From Chromohalobacter moromii (lineage in GTDB: Bacteria; Pseudomonadota; Gammaproteobacteria; Pseudomonadales; Halomonadaceae), in NCBI RefSeq assembly GCF_023091865.1, contig NZ_JAHXDI010000002.1:248001-312000 (forward strand): 64,000 nucleotides of DNA, given 5' to 3'. Made by a program: the position numbers and the translations under genes. Below are positions 24,722 to 34,070 of the stretch, piece by piece. Every line of letters starts with the position of its first letter. Positions within the stretch are counted from its first letter, which is position 1. The notes beneath the pieces were generated by a model, which ran no database searches, had not been told where the DNA came from, and worked only from the letters and a program-made list of their open reading frames with translations.

Positions 24722-25483
24722 CTAGGAAGCCGCGAAGCCATGAATCGGGGGCAGTGCTTCGAACGCGGGACGCGCATAATAGAAGCCTTGGTGCTGCACG
24801 ATACCGGCCTCCTCATGGAGCCAGCGGGCTTCTTCCCGGCGCTCGATGCCTTCGGCCACGAGGTCGATTTCCAATTGCCTGGCGATATCGACGACCGCCT
24901 TGAGCAATACCTGGCGGCGTGTGTCTTGATGGCAGTCCATGACCAGTGCGCGGTCTATCTTGAGCTTGTCGGGACGTAGGTCGACGAGCAGGTCGAGATT
25001 GGCGTGGCCCTTGCCGAAGTCGTCCAGGGCGGTGGTGAATCCCATTTGCCGATAGGTATCGATGATGCTGCGCAGGTGTCCGCGATCGCTCACGCTCTCG
25101 ACTTCGGTGATTTCGAAGACCAGGCGCTCGGTGGGCCATCCGACGCGTCTGGAGACATCCAGCGTGGCCTGTATGCAAGCTTCGGGTTCATAGACGGCAT
25201 TGGGCAAGAAGTTGATCGACAGTGCGCTGGTCATGTCCAACTGACCGGCCAGTTCGATGGCCTTGACGCGACAGGCCTGATCGAAGCGATACAGCAGTGC
25301 GTTCGAGACTTGGGACAGCACTTGATAGGCCGACTCGCCATTGATGCCGCGTACCAGGGCTTCGTGGGTAACGATGCGTTGCGTCGCGACATCGACGATG
25401 GGCTGGAATGCCATGCTAAACGCGAATGGCAACGAGCCTTCACAACGCTGGCAATGATGGTCGTTTCGCGCGCAATTCGGCAT
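24722..25483 (-). CDS. EAL-domain cyclic-di-GMP phosphodiesterase
   Basis: A stand-alone EAL protein of 253 residues that hydrolyses cyclic-di-GMP. Visible signatures are HEALVRG (E41), LSINFLPN, FEITEVE, TALDDFGKGHANLDLLVDL, LKIDRALV and LVAEGIE, so the metal and catalytic acids appear intact. The extreme N-terminus, MPNCARNDHHCQRCEG, has three Cys and two His that might bind metal or sense redox state. No GGDEF or membrane segment is present. It is transcribed toward gcd and away from the MliC-like gene. Confidence 0.9.
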   Translation of the reverse strand: MPNCARNDHHCQRCEGSLPFAFSMAFQPIVDVATQRIVTHEALVRGINGESAYQVLSQVSNALLYRFDQACRVKAIELAGQLDMTSALSINFLPNAVYEPEACIQATLDVSRRVGWPTERLVFEITEVESVSDRGHLRSIIDTYRQMGFTTALDDFGKGHANLDLLVDLRPDKLKIDRALVMDCHQDTRRQVLLKAVVDIARQLEIDLVAEGIERREEARWLHEEAGIVQHQGFYYARPAFEALPPIHGFAAS

Positions 25484-25695
25484 GCCTGACCTCCGTGTGA
25501 TGGACTGAGAACACCGTCATGATGCCCGATAAATATTCCGATGCGTATTGGGTGCGGCATGCGTCGTTTAAGATAGGATGTCTGCGATATTATTGTACGA
25601 TCATAAATTAGCTGCGCTACGCCTTCGGGCACGTCGCATCGTATTGCGCTTCCATCATGATATTCCTGGATAAAGATCCTGGATAAGGAGTTCCG

Positions 25696-26070
25696 ATGAA
25701 ATCTGTGAGTCTTACCCTGTTGGCGCTCGCGACCTTAATGACGGGGTGCGCCATGCAAGGTGGCGATGCCGATCGCGTCGATCAGCATACCCAGATTTAC
25801 CAATGTGAGGGAGAGACATCGCTGTCGGTGACCTATTTCCAATATGGCGCTGATACCGATCGCGCCATGCTGAGCTATGGTCACGACTCCATTCCCATGC
25901 ATCAAGTAGCCTCAGGCTCCGGTGCGCGCTATGCCAGCGACGACGAACAGCTTGCCTACGTATGGCACACCAAAGGCGACAACGGCATGTTGTATCGCGA
26001 GAACGACGAGGGTGAACGCAACGTCCTCGAGCGCGATTGCCAGGGCCGCATGAAGGACGCCGACCGCTAA
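25696..26070 (+). CDS. mliC: MliC-family lysozyme inhibitor lipoprotein
   Basis: The 124-residue precursor has a lipoprotein signal with lipobox LMTGC (Cys18). The mature domain carries YQCEGETSLSVTYFQYG, a membrane-bound C-type lysozyme inhibitor fold, with a second Cys near the end (LERDCQGRM) for the usual disulfide. It would sit on the outer membrane and protect peptidoglycan from lysozyme. RBS AAGGAG lies seven bases upstream. Confidence 0.75.
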   Translation: MKSVSLTLLALATLMTGCAMQGGDADRVDQHTQIYQCEGETSLSVTYFQYGADTDRAMLSYGHDSIPMHQVASGSGARYASDDEQLAYVWHTKGDNGMLYRENDEGERNVLERDCQGRMKDADR

Positions 26071-26121
26071 GTTGAGCGCTGATTTTAAGTTGTACGCTCA
26101 TTTCATGACGGGGCCTGTGCG

Positions 26122-26730
26122 ATGTCTCTGAGTTTGTGGCTGTCGCTAGCGGCCGTTTGTGCCATGGGAGCGATGTCGCCGGGGCCGAGCCTGGCGATGG
26201 TGCTGCGCCATACGCTAGGGGGCGGACGCATGCCGGGCGTCATTGCGAGCGTTTGCCATGCGGCAGGCGTGGGCTTCTACGCGGCGTTGACCGTGTGGGG
26301 CCTGGGTGCGGTCATCGCTCATCAGCCGGTGTTGTTCAAGGCGATTACCTGGGGCGGGGCAGCGTATCTGGCCTGGCTGGGCGTGAAGGCGTTGCGCGCC
26401 GGGCGCGGCGGTGCCCTGGAGGCGGGCGATATAGCGAGCCACTCCGGAGCGGCAGCGCGAGACGGCGTGCTGGTGGCGTTAGCCAATCCCAAGCTGATTC
26501 TCTTCTTCGTGGCCTTGTTGAGTCAGTTCGTTAGCGCCGACATGGGCGCGGGGGCCAAGACGACGATCGTGGCGACCGCGTCACTGATCGATGCTGGCTG
26601 GTACGTGCTGGTGGCGTTGGCGCTCTCGCATTCGGCGGTTTTGCCCTGGCTTCAGGCGCGTGCGCATTGGATCAATCGGGCGACGGGCGTCCTGCTGTTG
26701 GGGCTGGCGCTGCGCATCGTCATCGGTTGA
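26122..26730 (+). CDS. LysE/RhtB-family amino acid exporter
   Basis: The 202-residue, multi-helix membrane protein starts SLSLWLSLAAVCAMGAMSPGPSLAMVLRHTLGGGRM, which contains the SPGP motif of the LysE/RhtB family. It has about six hydrophobic helices, including GVLVALANPKLILFFVALLSQF. Members export amino acids or homoserine-type metabolites. The substrate is not predictable. It converges with the acyl-CoA dehydrogenase gene, with 19 bases between stops. Confidence 0.85.
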   Translation: MSLSLWLSLAAVCAMGAMSPGPSLAMVLRHTLGGGRMPGVIASVCHAAGVGFYAALTVWGLGAVIAHQPVLFKAITWGGAAYLAWLGVKALRAGRGGALEAGDIASHSGAAARDGVLVALANPKLILFFVALLSQFVSADMGAGAKTTIVATASLIDAGWYVLVALALSHSAVLPWLQARAHWINRATGVLLLGLALRIVIG

Positions 26731-26749
26731 TGGGCCGTTGAAACCGCTG

Positions 26750-28402
26750 TCAGGTCTCGATTCGCTCAAGAATGGCGTCCAGCGGTGCGTGTGACGGCAA
26801 GACACCGAACAGCGGCGAAGCCTCCTCACCGAGGCGGGCAGCACAAAAGGTCTCACCGATGGCGATGGGCGCATGACGCAATAGCAATGCGGCCTGTAGG
26901 CATTGTGCGAGGCGCTGGGTCAACCAGCGCGCCTGCGCTTCCAGTACGTCCGGCGTGGCCTTGAGGCATCGTTCGAGGGCCTCGAGCGCCCGGTCAAAAT
27001 CGGGATGCGCGCCGCGTGCCAGAGCGAGCTCCTGGCGCAGGGCGGCGATGCTTTCCGGATGGCGGGCCAGTACGCGCATCACGTCCAGGCACATGACATT
27101 GCCCGAGCCTTCCCATATCGAATTTACCGGCGCCTCGCGGTAAAGCCGCGCGAGCGGCGCCTCCTCGACGTAGCCGATACCGCCGAGACATTCCATGGCT
27201 TCAGCCATGAACGCTGGACTACGCTTGTTGTGCCAGAACTTGGCCAGCGCGGGGAGCAAGCGCGCCAGGGCGTGCTCATGCGGGTCTCGGGAGGCGCCAT
27301 CGAAGGCACGCGCCGTGCGTAGGCAGAGTGCCAGGCTGGCCTCGGTTTCCAGCGCCAGGTCGGCGATCACGCGCTGCATCAGCGGCTGGTCGGCGAGGCG
27401 TTTACCGAACGCTTCGCGGCCCTGAACGTGGCGCCAGGCTTCGAGCGTCGCCTGGCGCATCATGCCGGCGGGTGCGGTAGCGGCATCGAGCCGGGTCTGC
27501 TGGACCATCTCGAGAATGGTGGCGACGCCGCGCCCTGGCTCGCCGATAGGGTGCGCCCAGGCATCGGCATACTCGATTTCCGCCGAGGCGTTGGCGCGGT
27601 TGCCGCACTTGTCCTTGAGGCGCTGCAGTTGAATGCCATTGCGTTCGCCATCGGGGCGAAAGCGTGGCACCAGGAAGCAACCGAGGCCGGCGTCGTCTTG
27701 TGCGAGGGTCAGGAAGGCATCCGACATCGGGGCGCTGCAGAACCACTTGTGGCCGGTGAGGCGCACGCTGCCATCCGATTGGTGTGTCGCGTGGGTGGTG
27801 TTGCGGCGCACGTCGCTGCCGCCTTGTTTCTCGGTCATCGCCATGCCGAAGGTTGCCGCACGCTTGTCGCCGGCGGGCAGAGCACGCGGATCGTAGTCGT
27901 TTGCCAGCAGGCGCGGTCCCCAGGTCTCGAGTATGGCGCTGTCGTGGCGTAGCACCGGATACGCGGCGTGGGTCATGGTGATCGGGCAGCAGAATCCCGG
28001 CTCGACTTGGGTCAAGAGATACAGCGCGGCGATATGCGCTTGATGACCGCCATTGCCTTCATGTTCCCAGGCCACCGCCTGCCAGCCGCCATCGCAGGCG
28101 AGATGCATCAAGCGATGATAGGCTTCGGTGTAGTGCACTTCGTCGAGCCTGCGCCCGTGCCGGTCGAACAAACGTAGCTCGGGAGAATGGCGATTGGCCT
28201 CGTCGGCGATGGCTTGCCAGGTATCACGCCCGGCCTCGCGGGCGAGTGGGGCAAGGCGCGTCGCGACCCAAGCCGGGGCTTCGCGGGCCAGAGTCTCACG
28301 CAGGGCGATGTCCTCTGCCAGGAGGTCATGGTCGCCACCGAGCAACGGCTGGTTGGTGACCTCGTGCGTGGCGAGATGAGTGCGAGCGGCATGATCGACC
28401 AT
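26750..28402 (-). CDS. AidB-like acyl-CoA dehydrogenase family protein
   Basis: The 550-residue flavoprotein follows the AidB layout: an N-terminal extension (TNQPLLGGDHDLLAEDIAL), then the acyl-CoA dehydrogenase body with AMTEKQGGSDVRRNTT and GHKWFCSAPMSDAFL. A C-terminal part (VMCLDVMRVLARHPE and LGGIGYVEEAPLARLYREAPVNSIWEGSG) corresponds to the helical domain. AidB in E. coli belongs to the adaptive response to alkylation. Start 28402 is chosen because AGGAG lies about eight bases before it on the minus strand; a longer start near 28474 is less likely. It follows the TetR gene on the same strand. Confidence 0.83.
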   Translation of the reverse strand: MVDHAARTHLATHEVTNQPLLGGDHDLLAEDIALRETLAREAPAWVATRLAPLAREAGRDTWQAIADEANRHSPELRLFDRHGRRLDEVHYTEAYHRLMHLACDGGWQAVAWEHEGNGGHQAHIAALYLLTQVEPGFCCPITMTHAAYPVLRHDSAILETWGPRLLANDYDPRALPAGDKRAATFGMAMTEKQGGSDVRRNTTHATHQSDGSVRLTGHKWFCSAPMSDAFLTLAQDDAGLGCFLVPRFRPDGERNGIQLQRLKDKCGNRANASAEIEYADAWAHPIGEPGRGVATILEMVQQTRLDAATAPAGMMRQATLEAWRHVQGREAFGKRLADQPLMQRVIADLALETEASLALCLRTARAFDGASRDPHEHALARLLPALAKFWHNKRSPAFMAEAMECLGGIGYVEEAPLARLYREAPVNSIWEGSGNVMCLDVMRVLARHPESIAALRQELALARGAHPDFDRALEALERCLKATPDVLEAQARWLTQRLAQCLQAALLLRHAPIAIGETFCAARLGEEASPLFGVLPSHAPLDAILERIET

Positions 28403-28490
28403 GGAAGCGACTCCTGAAGACGGCAAGGGGATGCGTCGTGCTTCGAGCATGGTCAGACGTCGTGCCGGGGTCAATGCGACCCTGGTGGAG

Positions 28491-29060
28491 TTAGTCGGGC
28501 GAGTCGGTGCTTGGCAGTGTCTGCGCGATCCAGCGGCTGAGGCGCGCGGGCGTCGCTGTATCGAGGTCGTAGAGTAGCCGGTACGTCATCGGCGCGATCA
28601 CGCCGTCCATCAAGTCCTCGACCGATGGCGTGGCTTCGCCGCGCTTCACGGCACGTTCGCGCAAGCACGTCATGATCGTTTCACTGTAACGGCAGCAGCG
28701 TTCGCGTCGTTCGCGTTCGGCGCTGGCCATGATATCGCTGAGCATCCACTGGCCGGCCGGCGAGGTCATCTCGTCGAGATATTGCTCGCCCCAAGCCTGT
28801 AGATCACCCGCCAAGGAACCGGTCTGCGGCGGCTCGACGTCGGGACGCAGGCGTTCGAGCGACACGTCCGCCAGCAACTCGGCGAGATTTCCCCAGCGCC
28901 GATAGATCGTCGACGGCGTCACGCCGGCCTTGTTCGCGATCTGGGGCACGCTGAGTTCTTCGCGGGATTTGGTGATCTGCAGCTCGCGGACCGCGTGATG
29001 CACGGCTTCTTGCACCCGCGCGCTGCGTCCCCCGGGACGAACGGCTTCTTTGATGGCCAT
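28491..29060 (-). CDS. TetR-family transcriptional regulator
   Basis: The 189-residue protein has an N-terminal helix-turn-helix (LSVPQIANKAGVTPSTIYRRWGNLAELL, residues about 36-65) with the TetR signature and a C-terminal ligand domain. It is transcribed divergently from the MFS exporter next door, a common arrangement for local repression of an efflux pump. It is also upstream of the AidB-like gene on the same strand, with 88 bases between. ATG 29060 is taken; a GTG six bases upstream is also possible. Confidence 0.85.
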   Translation of the reverse strand: MAIKEAVRPGGRSARVQEAVHHAVRELQITKSREELSVPQIANKAGVTPSTIYRRWGNLAELLADVSLERLRPDVEPPQTGSLAGDLQAWGEQYLDEMTSPAGQWMLSDIMASAERERRERCCRYSETIMTCLRERAVKRGEATPSVEDLMDGVIAPMTYRLLYDLDTATPARLSRWIAQTLPSTDSPD

Positions 29061-29071
29061 GGTCACCTAAC

Positions 29072-29084
29072 GCAAAATATTTGC
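29072..29084. promoter_or_regulatory. Candidate TetR operator
   Basis: GCAAA-ATA-TTTGC is a short palindrome in the 75-base gap between the divergent regulator and exporter starts. It is a plausible binding site for the TetR protein. The inference is positional. Confidence 0.45.
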
Positions 29085-29135
29085 TTTATGAGCCTGCTAA
29101 GTTCAGACTGCCTTTAACGCACAATCTTAGCATTA

Positions 29136-30380
29136 ATGGATTTCATCATGACACCGCCTTCATCCACGGGTACGACGGATGCCTACCCGACGCCGCGCCT
29201 CGGGCAACTGACTTATTATGTCATCCTCATGATCACCTTCCTGGCGGCATCCAGCGCACCGACGCCGCTGTATCGCCTCTATCAAATGACGTGGCACTTC
29301 TCGGCAACGATGCTCACGCTGGTGTTTGCCAGCTACGTGTTTGCCTTGTTGGTGGCGCTACTGGTGTCCGGATCGTTGTCGGATCATATCGGTCGGCGGC
29401 CCGTGGTGGCCGGTGCGATCGTGGGCGAACTTCTATCGTTAGGAGTGTTCTTCTGGGCCGATAGCCTGGCGTGGCTCATGGTAGCGCGTATTCTGCAGGG
29501 CATCGCCACTGGTGTGGTGACCAGCGCGTTGGCGGCGGCCATGCTCGATAGCGATCACCGACGTGGGCCCGTCATGGCGAGTATCGCGCCGCTCTTCGGT
29601 ATGGGCATCGGCGCCCTGATTGCGGGCATCTTGGTAACGTATGCGCCCGCGCCGCTGCATCTGGTGTACGCGTTCTTGGCCGTGGCGCTGGTAGTTCAAG
29701 GTTTGCTGCTAGGGCGAGTTCGCGAAAGCGTGACGCCGCGCCCGGGCGCATGGGCCTCGTTGCGGCCACGCGCCTATATACCGCCGCCTGTCCGGGGGCC
29801 GCTGATGCGCGTGGTGTCAGCGGTGATCTCGTCCTGGGCACTGGGTGGTTTCTCGCTTTCGCTGGGTCCCTCGCTCGTGGAGACCGTCAGCGGTATTCAT
29901 AACCCGCTGGTGGGGTGTCTGATTACGTTCCTGCTGCCCTGCGTGGGCGCGATCAGTGTGTTGACGCTGCGGGCCAAGCCGCCTCGTGTGGCCGTGCTCA
30001 TCGGGACGGGGTGCTTGATCGTCGGGATGAGCGTGCTGTTGTTGGGGGTGCATTGGCGCAGCGTGGCGGTGCTGTTGAGCGGCACAGCCTTTGCAGGGAT
30101 CGGCTTCGGCGCGGCGTTCATGGGCGCCATGCGTACGGTGATGCCATTGGCACCGCCCACCGAGCGCTCGGCGTTGATGGCGGCGTTCTACGTCATTTGC
30201 TATTTGTCTGCCAGCCTTTTGGCCATGGTCGGCGGCGTGGCGACACAGCACATGGGGTTGCTGCCGACGACGTACGTATATGGCGGTGTCGTGGCGGCGT
30301 TGTCGCTCATCGCCTTCATCGGTGCGCTGACGCAGCGCGCGACGTCATATCGTTGCCAAGCTTGCGATAGCCCAGCGTGA
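29136..30380 (+). CDS. MFS transporter
   Basis: This 414-residue transporter has about 12 hydrophobic helices. The first cytoplasmic loop has the MFS motif GSLSDHIGRRPVV. The family is drug:proton antiporter-like, and the divergent TetR gene suggests inducible efflux of a toxic compound. ATG 29136 gives a short soluble start; ATG 29148 is an alternative and neither has a strong RBS. The end shows a Cys-containing tail (SYRCQACDSPA). Confidence 0.85.
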   Translation: MDFIMTPPSSTGTTDAYPTPRLGQLTYYVILMITFLAASSAPTPLYRLYQMTWHFSATMLTLVFASYVFALLVALLVSGSLSDHIGRRPVVAGAIVGELLSLGVFFWADSLAWLMVARILQGIATGVVTSALAAAMLDSDHRRGPVMASIAPLFGMGIGALIAGILVTYAPAPLHLVYAFLAVALVVQGLLLGRVRESVTPRPGAWASLRPRAYIPPPVRGPLMRVVSAVISSWALGGFSLSLGPSLVETVSGIHNPLVGCLITFLLPCVGAISVLTLRAKPPRVAVLIGTGCLIVGMSVLLLGVHWRSVAVLLSGTAFAGIGFGAAFMGAMRTVMPLAPPTERSALMAAFYVICYLSASLLAMVGGVATQHMGLLPTTYVYGGVVAALSLIAFIGALTQRATSYRCQACDSPA

Positions 30381-30483
30381 GGTGCGCTGCCTTGTGCATG
30401 TCCATTAGTGTATTCGACATGACGCGATGCGCGGGCTCTGGCATGCTGACGCCTTCCCGCATCGATACGTCACAGGACACACC

Positions 30484-31041
30484 ATGTTCACGCCGTCGCC
30501 TTCCGCAACGCTTGGGGCGCTGCCCGAGCCGATCATCAAGGATGAGCGCATCCAGCTGGTGGATGCACGCAATCGTCCTTGCGGCAGCGCCTCGCGTCGG
30601 CTGATGCGGCGCTTTCGCTTCTGGCACCGCGCGACGTACGTGTTCGTGCGCAATGGTCGGGGCGAGCTATGCGTGCAGCGCCGCACGCTGACCAAGGAAG
30701 TGTTTCCTGGCTATCATGATTTGGCCACCGGTGGCGTGGTCGGTGCGGGTGAAGCGGAGCATGTCGCCGCGCGTCGCGAGCTGGCCGAAGAACTCGGCAT
30801 CGAGGGCGTGTCGTTGACGCCGTGTTTCACGTTCCGTTATACCGATGGCGGTAACTTCATTCATGGCAGCGCCTTCTTGGCCGATTACGATGGGCCGCTG
30901 GTGTTGCAAGCGGACGAAGTCGCCGACGCCACCTGGTTGACGGTGGAGGCCGCGCTGGCTCTGGAAGACGCCACGCCGGATAGCCGCGTCGCGCTGGAAC
31001 ACATGCTCGCCCAAGGCTGGTTGACGGCACAGGATGATTGA
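30484..31041 (+). CDS. NUDIX hydrolase
   Basis: The 185-residue enzyme carries a complete Nudix box: GGVVGAGEAEHVAARRELAEELGI (about residues 81-104), preceded by the RRFRFWHRATYVFVRN strand. It is similar to YfcD-type Nudix proteins, which have a short N-terminal region and hydrolyse nucleoside diphosphate derivatives. The substrate is not readable. ATG 30484 is preferred over the open frame from 30427 because the family begins at about this point. Confidence 0.85.
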   Translation: MFTPSPSATLGALPEPIIKDERIQLVDARNRPCGSASRRLMRRFRFWHRATYVFVRNGRGELCVQRRTLTKEVFPGYHDLATGGVVGAGEAEHVAARRELAEELGIEGVSLTPCFTFRYTDGGNFIHGSAFLADYDGPLVLQADEVADATWLTVEAALALEDATPDSRVALEHMLAQGWLTAQDD

Positions 31042-31106
31042 AGCTCTGCCGCAGGCGGACGACAATGAAAAGGTATCCCCGACGATGAATGCGATGCGCG
31101 ACCGCC

Positions 31107-31601
31107 ATGACGCTATATAGCCAGGATTGCCATACCAACCGGATGGAGCCCTTCAATCTACGCGCGCTGCGCGGGCAAGTGTTGTTGATCGTCAATGTCG
31201 CCAGCCGCTGCGGTTATACGCCGCAACTCAAGGAACTCGAGTGGCTGTATCGCCGTTATCACGATCAGGGCTTTACCGTGCTGGCGTTCCCCTGCAATCA
31301 GTTTGGCCGCCAGACGCCGGAGTCGGCCGAGGGGTTCGGCGCGTTTTGCACGCGTGAATATCGGGTCAGTTTTCCGGTGATGGAAAAGGTCCACGTCAAC
31401 GGGCGCGATGCCCATCCGCTGTTCGTCCTGCTGCGCCGCCAGGCGCCGGGCGTGCTGGGAAGTACTCCCATCAAGTGGAATTTCACCAAGTTCCTGGTGG
31501 GGCGCGATGGCCATGTGATCCGACGTTTCGCGCCGCGCGTCTCGCCGCGCAGCATGGCGGTAGATATCGAGCAGGCGCTGGACATCCCGTTCTCGGCATG
31601 A
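31107..31601 (+). CDS. Glutathione peroxidase family protein
   Basis: The 164-residue protein is a Cys-type glutathione or thioredoxin peroxidase. It has NVASRCGYTPQ with peroxidatic Cys35, LAFPCNQFGRQ with the conserved Gln, and IKWNFTKFLV with the conserved Trp/Asn. It reduces hydrogen and lipid peroxides. An ATG at 31089 would add six residues. No signal peptide is visible, so it is probably cytoplasmic. Confidence 0.88.
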   Translation: MTLYSQDCHTNRMEPFNLRALRGQVLLIVNVASRCGYTPQLKELEWLYRRYHDQGFTVLAFPCNQFGRQTPESAEGFGAFCTREYRVSFPVMEKVHVNGRDAHPLFVLLRRQAPGVLGSTPIKWNFTKFLVGRDGHVIRRFAPRVSPRSMAVDIEQALDIPFSA

Positions 31602-31613
31602 CGCTCTTATGGC

Positions 31614-32003
31614 TCATGATGCGGTCGCATGCAGACGCTCGATCAAGATGTCGAAACGTGGCCGGCTCATCATCGTGGTCAACCCGGAAAACAGTAGCCA
31701 AAAGCCCTTGCGCCAGCCATGTAGACGACGCGTGTGGCGTGCCAGGTCGAGCAGCAGGCGGTCCTCGTCGAAGTGGCGCCACTCGCCAGCCACCGACATC
31801 TGGCGACGCGACATGACCGGCGCCATCTCCAGCCGATATATCATTTCCAGTTCCTGAGGCGTATGGCCTTGGGCCTCGACCACCTCGAGCATGCGGGTAT
31901 ATTCGCGCTCCCGGGGCTCGCGCTCGAGCCACAGGGGCGAGAGCGCGAGCCACAGGGCGCCACGGCGTTCCAATAGGGATTCAAGCTCGTTGGGGTCGTG
32001 CAT
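31614..32003 (-). CDS. Conserved hypothetical protein
   Basis: The 129-residue, strongly charged and helical protein has a central ALWLALSPLWLEREP and a C-terminal GFWLLFSGLTTMM. There is no membrane signal or catalytic motif that I recognise; a small DUF7079-like domain is possible. Start 32003 (MHDPNELESLLERR) is chosen because upstream frame text shows no family pattern. It is convergent with the glutathione peroxidase. Confidence 0.55.
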   Translation of the reverse strand: MHDPNELESLLERRGALWLALSPLWLEREPREREYTRMLEVVEAQGHTPQELEMIYRLEMAPVMSRRQMSVAGEWRHFDEDRLLLDLARHTRRLHGWRKGFWLLFSGLTTMMSRPRFDILIERLHATAS

Positions 32004-32187
32004 GTTGTAGGCCTTCGCTGTGAAGGGGCATCTTCGGCCACTGGGCCATGACGAGCAAGGGGGTGCGGACATGGACGCCTTCACCCGCTAGAATGCCCCA
32101 CAATAAAGAAACCGTGCATTGGCGCGTGTTTCCCCGTGGCGGTTGCGACCGCGATCAACGAATGACGTCAGCAAAGAGGTTTCCTCT

Positions 32188-33393
32188 GTGATCATCAAAC
32201 CCAAGGTTCGTGGCTTCATCTGCACTACGACGCATCCCAAGGGCTGCGAGCGCAATGTTGCCGAACAGATTGCCACCACGCGTGCGAACATTCCGCAAAG
32301 CGAACAGGAAAATGGCCCGAAGAAGGTGTTGGTGATCGGCGCCTCCAGCGGCTATGGCCTGGCCGCACGTGTCACTGCGGCCTTCGGTTACGGGGCGTCG
32401 ACACTCGGTGTTTTCTACGAGAAGCCGGGCACCGAGAAGAAGCCGGGCACGGCGGGTTGGTATAACGCGGCGGCGTTTGACAAGTTCGCCAAGGAAGAAG
32501 GCCTTTACAGCAAGGCGATCAATGGCGATGCCTTCTCGCACGAAGCACGCGCCAAGGCCATCGAGTTGATCAAGCAGGACTTGGGCCAGATCGACTTGGT
32601 GGTGTACTCGCTGGCCTCGCCGGTACGCAAGATGCCCGATAGCGGCGAGCTCAAGCGCTCGGCCCTCAAACCCATCGGCGAGACCTATACCGCCACGGCC
32701 ATCGATACCAACAAGGATGCCATCACCGAAGCCTCCGTCGAGCCGGCCACCGAGCAGGAAATCGCCGATACCATCACCGTCATGGGCGGTGAGGACTGGG
32801 AGCTTTGGATCGATGCCCTGGACGAGGCGGGCGTTTTGGCGCCGGGCGCGCGTAGCGTAGCGTTCAGCTATATCGGCACCGAGATTACCTGGCCGATCTA
32901 CTGGCATGGCGCGCTGGGCAAGGCCAAGGAAGATCTGGACCGCGCCGCCGGCGAAATCGACGCGCGCCTGTCCCAAGAGGGCGGCAGCGCCAATGTGGCG
33001 GTGCTCAAGTCGGTGGTGACTCAAGCCAGCGCGGCAATCCCGGTGATGCCGCTTTATATCTCGATGGTCTACAAAGTCATGAAAGAGAAGGGCCTGCACG
33101 AGGGCACCATCGATCAGCTCAATCGCCTGTATGCCGAGCGCCTTTATTCATCTCAAGCGCAGGACACCGACGAAGCGGGCCGCCTGCGTCTCGACGACTG
33201 GGAGCTACGCGACGACGTGCAACAGCCGTGCAAGGAGCTATGGTCGCAGGTGACCACCGATAATCTCTTCACGCTGACCGACTACGCCGGTTACAAGCAT
33301 GACTTTCTCAAGCTGTTCGGCTTCGAGCGTGAGGATGTCGATTATGAGGCGGACGTCGACCCCGTAGCGGAGTTCGACGTCGTGCAGTTGTGA
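32188..33393 (+). CDS. fabV: FabV-type trans-2-enoyl-ACP/CoA reductase
   Basis: This 401-residue enzyme completes the last reduction of fatty acid elongation with NADH, a triclosan-resistant alternative to FabI. Its start is GTG 32188 ([20 protein letters not shown]), a match to FabV N-termini. NAD-binding [23 protein letters not shown] follows at about residues 48-70. The catalytic Tyr/Lys region is [12 protein letters not shown] (Y-8x-K spacing). The stop is overlapped by the next gene's GTG (GTGA at 33390). An ATG at 32119 in the same frame is rejected, since FabV proteins begin at the GTG. Confidence 0.93.
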   Translation: MIIKPKVRGFICTTTHPKGCERNVAEQIATTRANIPQSEQENGPKKVLVIGASSGYGLAARVTAAFGYGASTLGVFYEKPGTEKKPGTAGWYNAAAFDKFAKEEGLYSKAINGDAFSHEARAKAIELIKQDLGQIDLVVYSLASPVRKMPDSGELKRSALKPIGETYTATAIDTNKDAITEASVEPATEQEIADTITVMGGEDWELWIDALDEAGVLAPGARSVAFSYIGTEITWPIYWHGALGKAKEDLDRAAGEIDARLSQEGGSANVAVLKSVVTQASAAIPVMPLYISMVYKVMKEKGLHEGTIDQLNRLYAERLYSSQAQDTDEAGRLRLDDWELRDDVQQPCKELWSQVTTDNLFTLTDYAGYKHDFLKLFGFEREDVDYEADVDPVAEFDVVQL

Positions 33394-34070
33394 TCGTCGC
33401 GTCCGAGCGCCTCCAGCGCGCATGGCGCTGGGGGGTGTGCGTCGTTTTGTTGGGCCTGATCGCTGGGTGCCAGAGTTCGCCGTATTACGCCTCGATGGAG
33501 CGCCTTGGCGTATCGCGGGGCGAGGTGCTGGCGGAGCGTGTCGACGCTGCTCGACAGGCCCAGAAACGTGCCCGGGAAGCACTGGATAGCGCCTTGTCGC
33601 GTCTGGAACTGGCGCTTTCTGCCTCGCCGAGCACCTTCTCGCGTGAGCGTGAGGCATTGACGCAGGCGTTGGAGAAAAGCGACGACGCACAGCGCGACCT
33701 GGCCTGGCGGCTCGATGACGCCGATGAGGCGGCCGAGGCGGTATTCACCGAATGGCACGATGAGCTCGATGACTACCACGATGAGCGTTATCGCGAACTC
33801 AGCGAGCGGCAATTGGCCGAGTCCCGAGAACGCTATGCAGACATCCGCCAGGCGCTTGCTGCCTCGCGCGAGCAGATGCGGCCGGTGACGGAGACGCTCA
33901 ACGATACCGCGCTACTGCTCGAACACGAGGAAAAGGCCCGCGATCTAGCCGCGCTGGGTGACCGGATGCCCGAGATGCGCGACACGCTGGATGAACTCGC
34001 CACGCGCGCCGCGCAGATCGATCGTGAGACGGACGCGCTGGTGGAGGCGCTGCTCGATGCCAGGGAGTGA
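33390..34070 (+). CDS. DUF2959-like lipoprotein
   Basis: The 226-residue protein has a hydrophobic signal (residues about 13-26) with lipobox LIAGC (Cys27). A helical, heptad-rich remainder ([21 protein letters not shown]..., [19 protein letters not shown]) looks like coiled coil. This resembles the DUF2959 lipoprotein family. It starts inside the fabV stop (GTGA). The final codons overlap the start of the AraC-family gene, suggesting cotranscription. Confidence 0.75.
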   Translation: MIVASERLQRAWRWGVCVVLLGLIAGCQSSPYYASMERLGVSRGEVLAERVDAARQAQKRAREALDSALSRLELALSASPSTFSREREALTQALEKSDDAQRDLAWRLDDADEAAEAVFTEWHDELDDYHDERYRELSERQLAESRERYADIRQALAASREQMRPVTETLNDTALLLEHEEKARDLAALGDRMPEMRDTLDELATRAAQIDRETDALVEALLDARE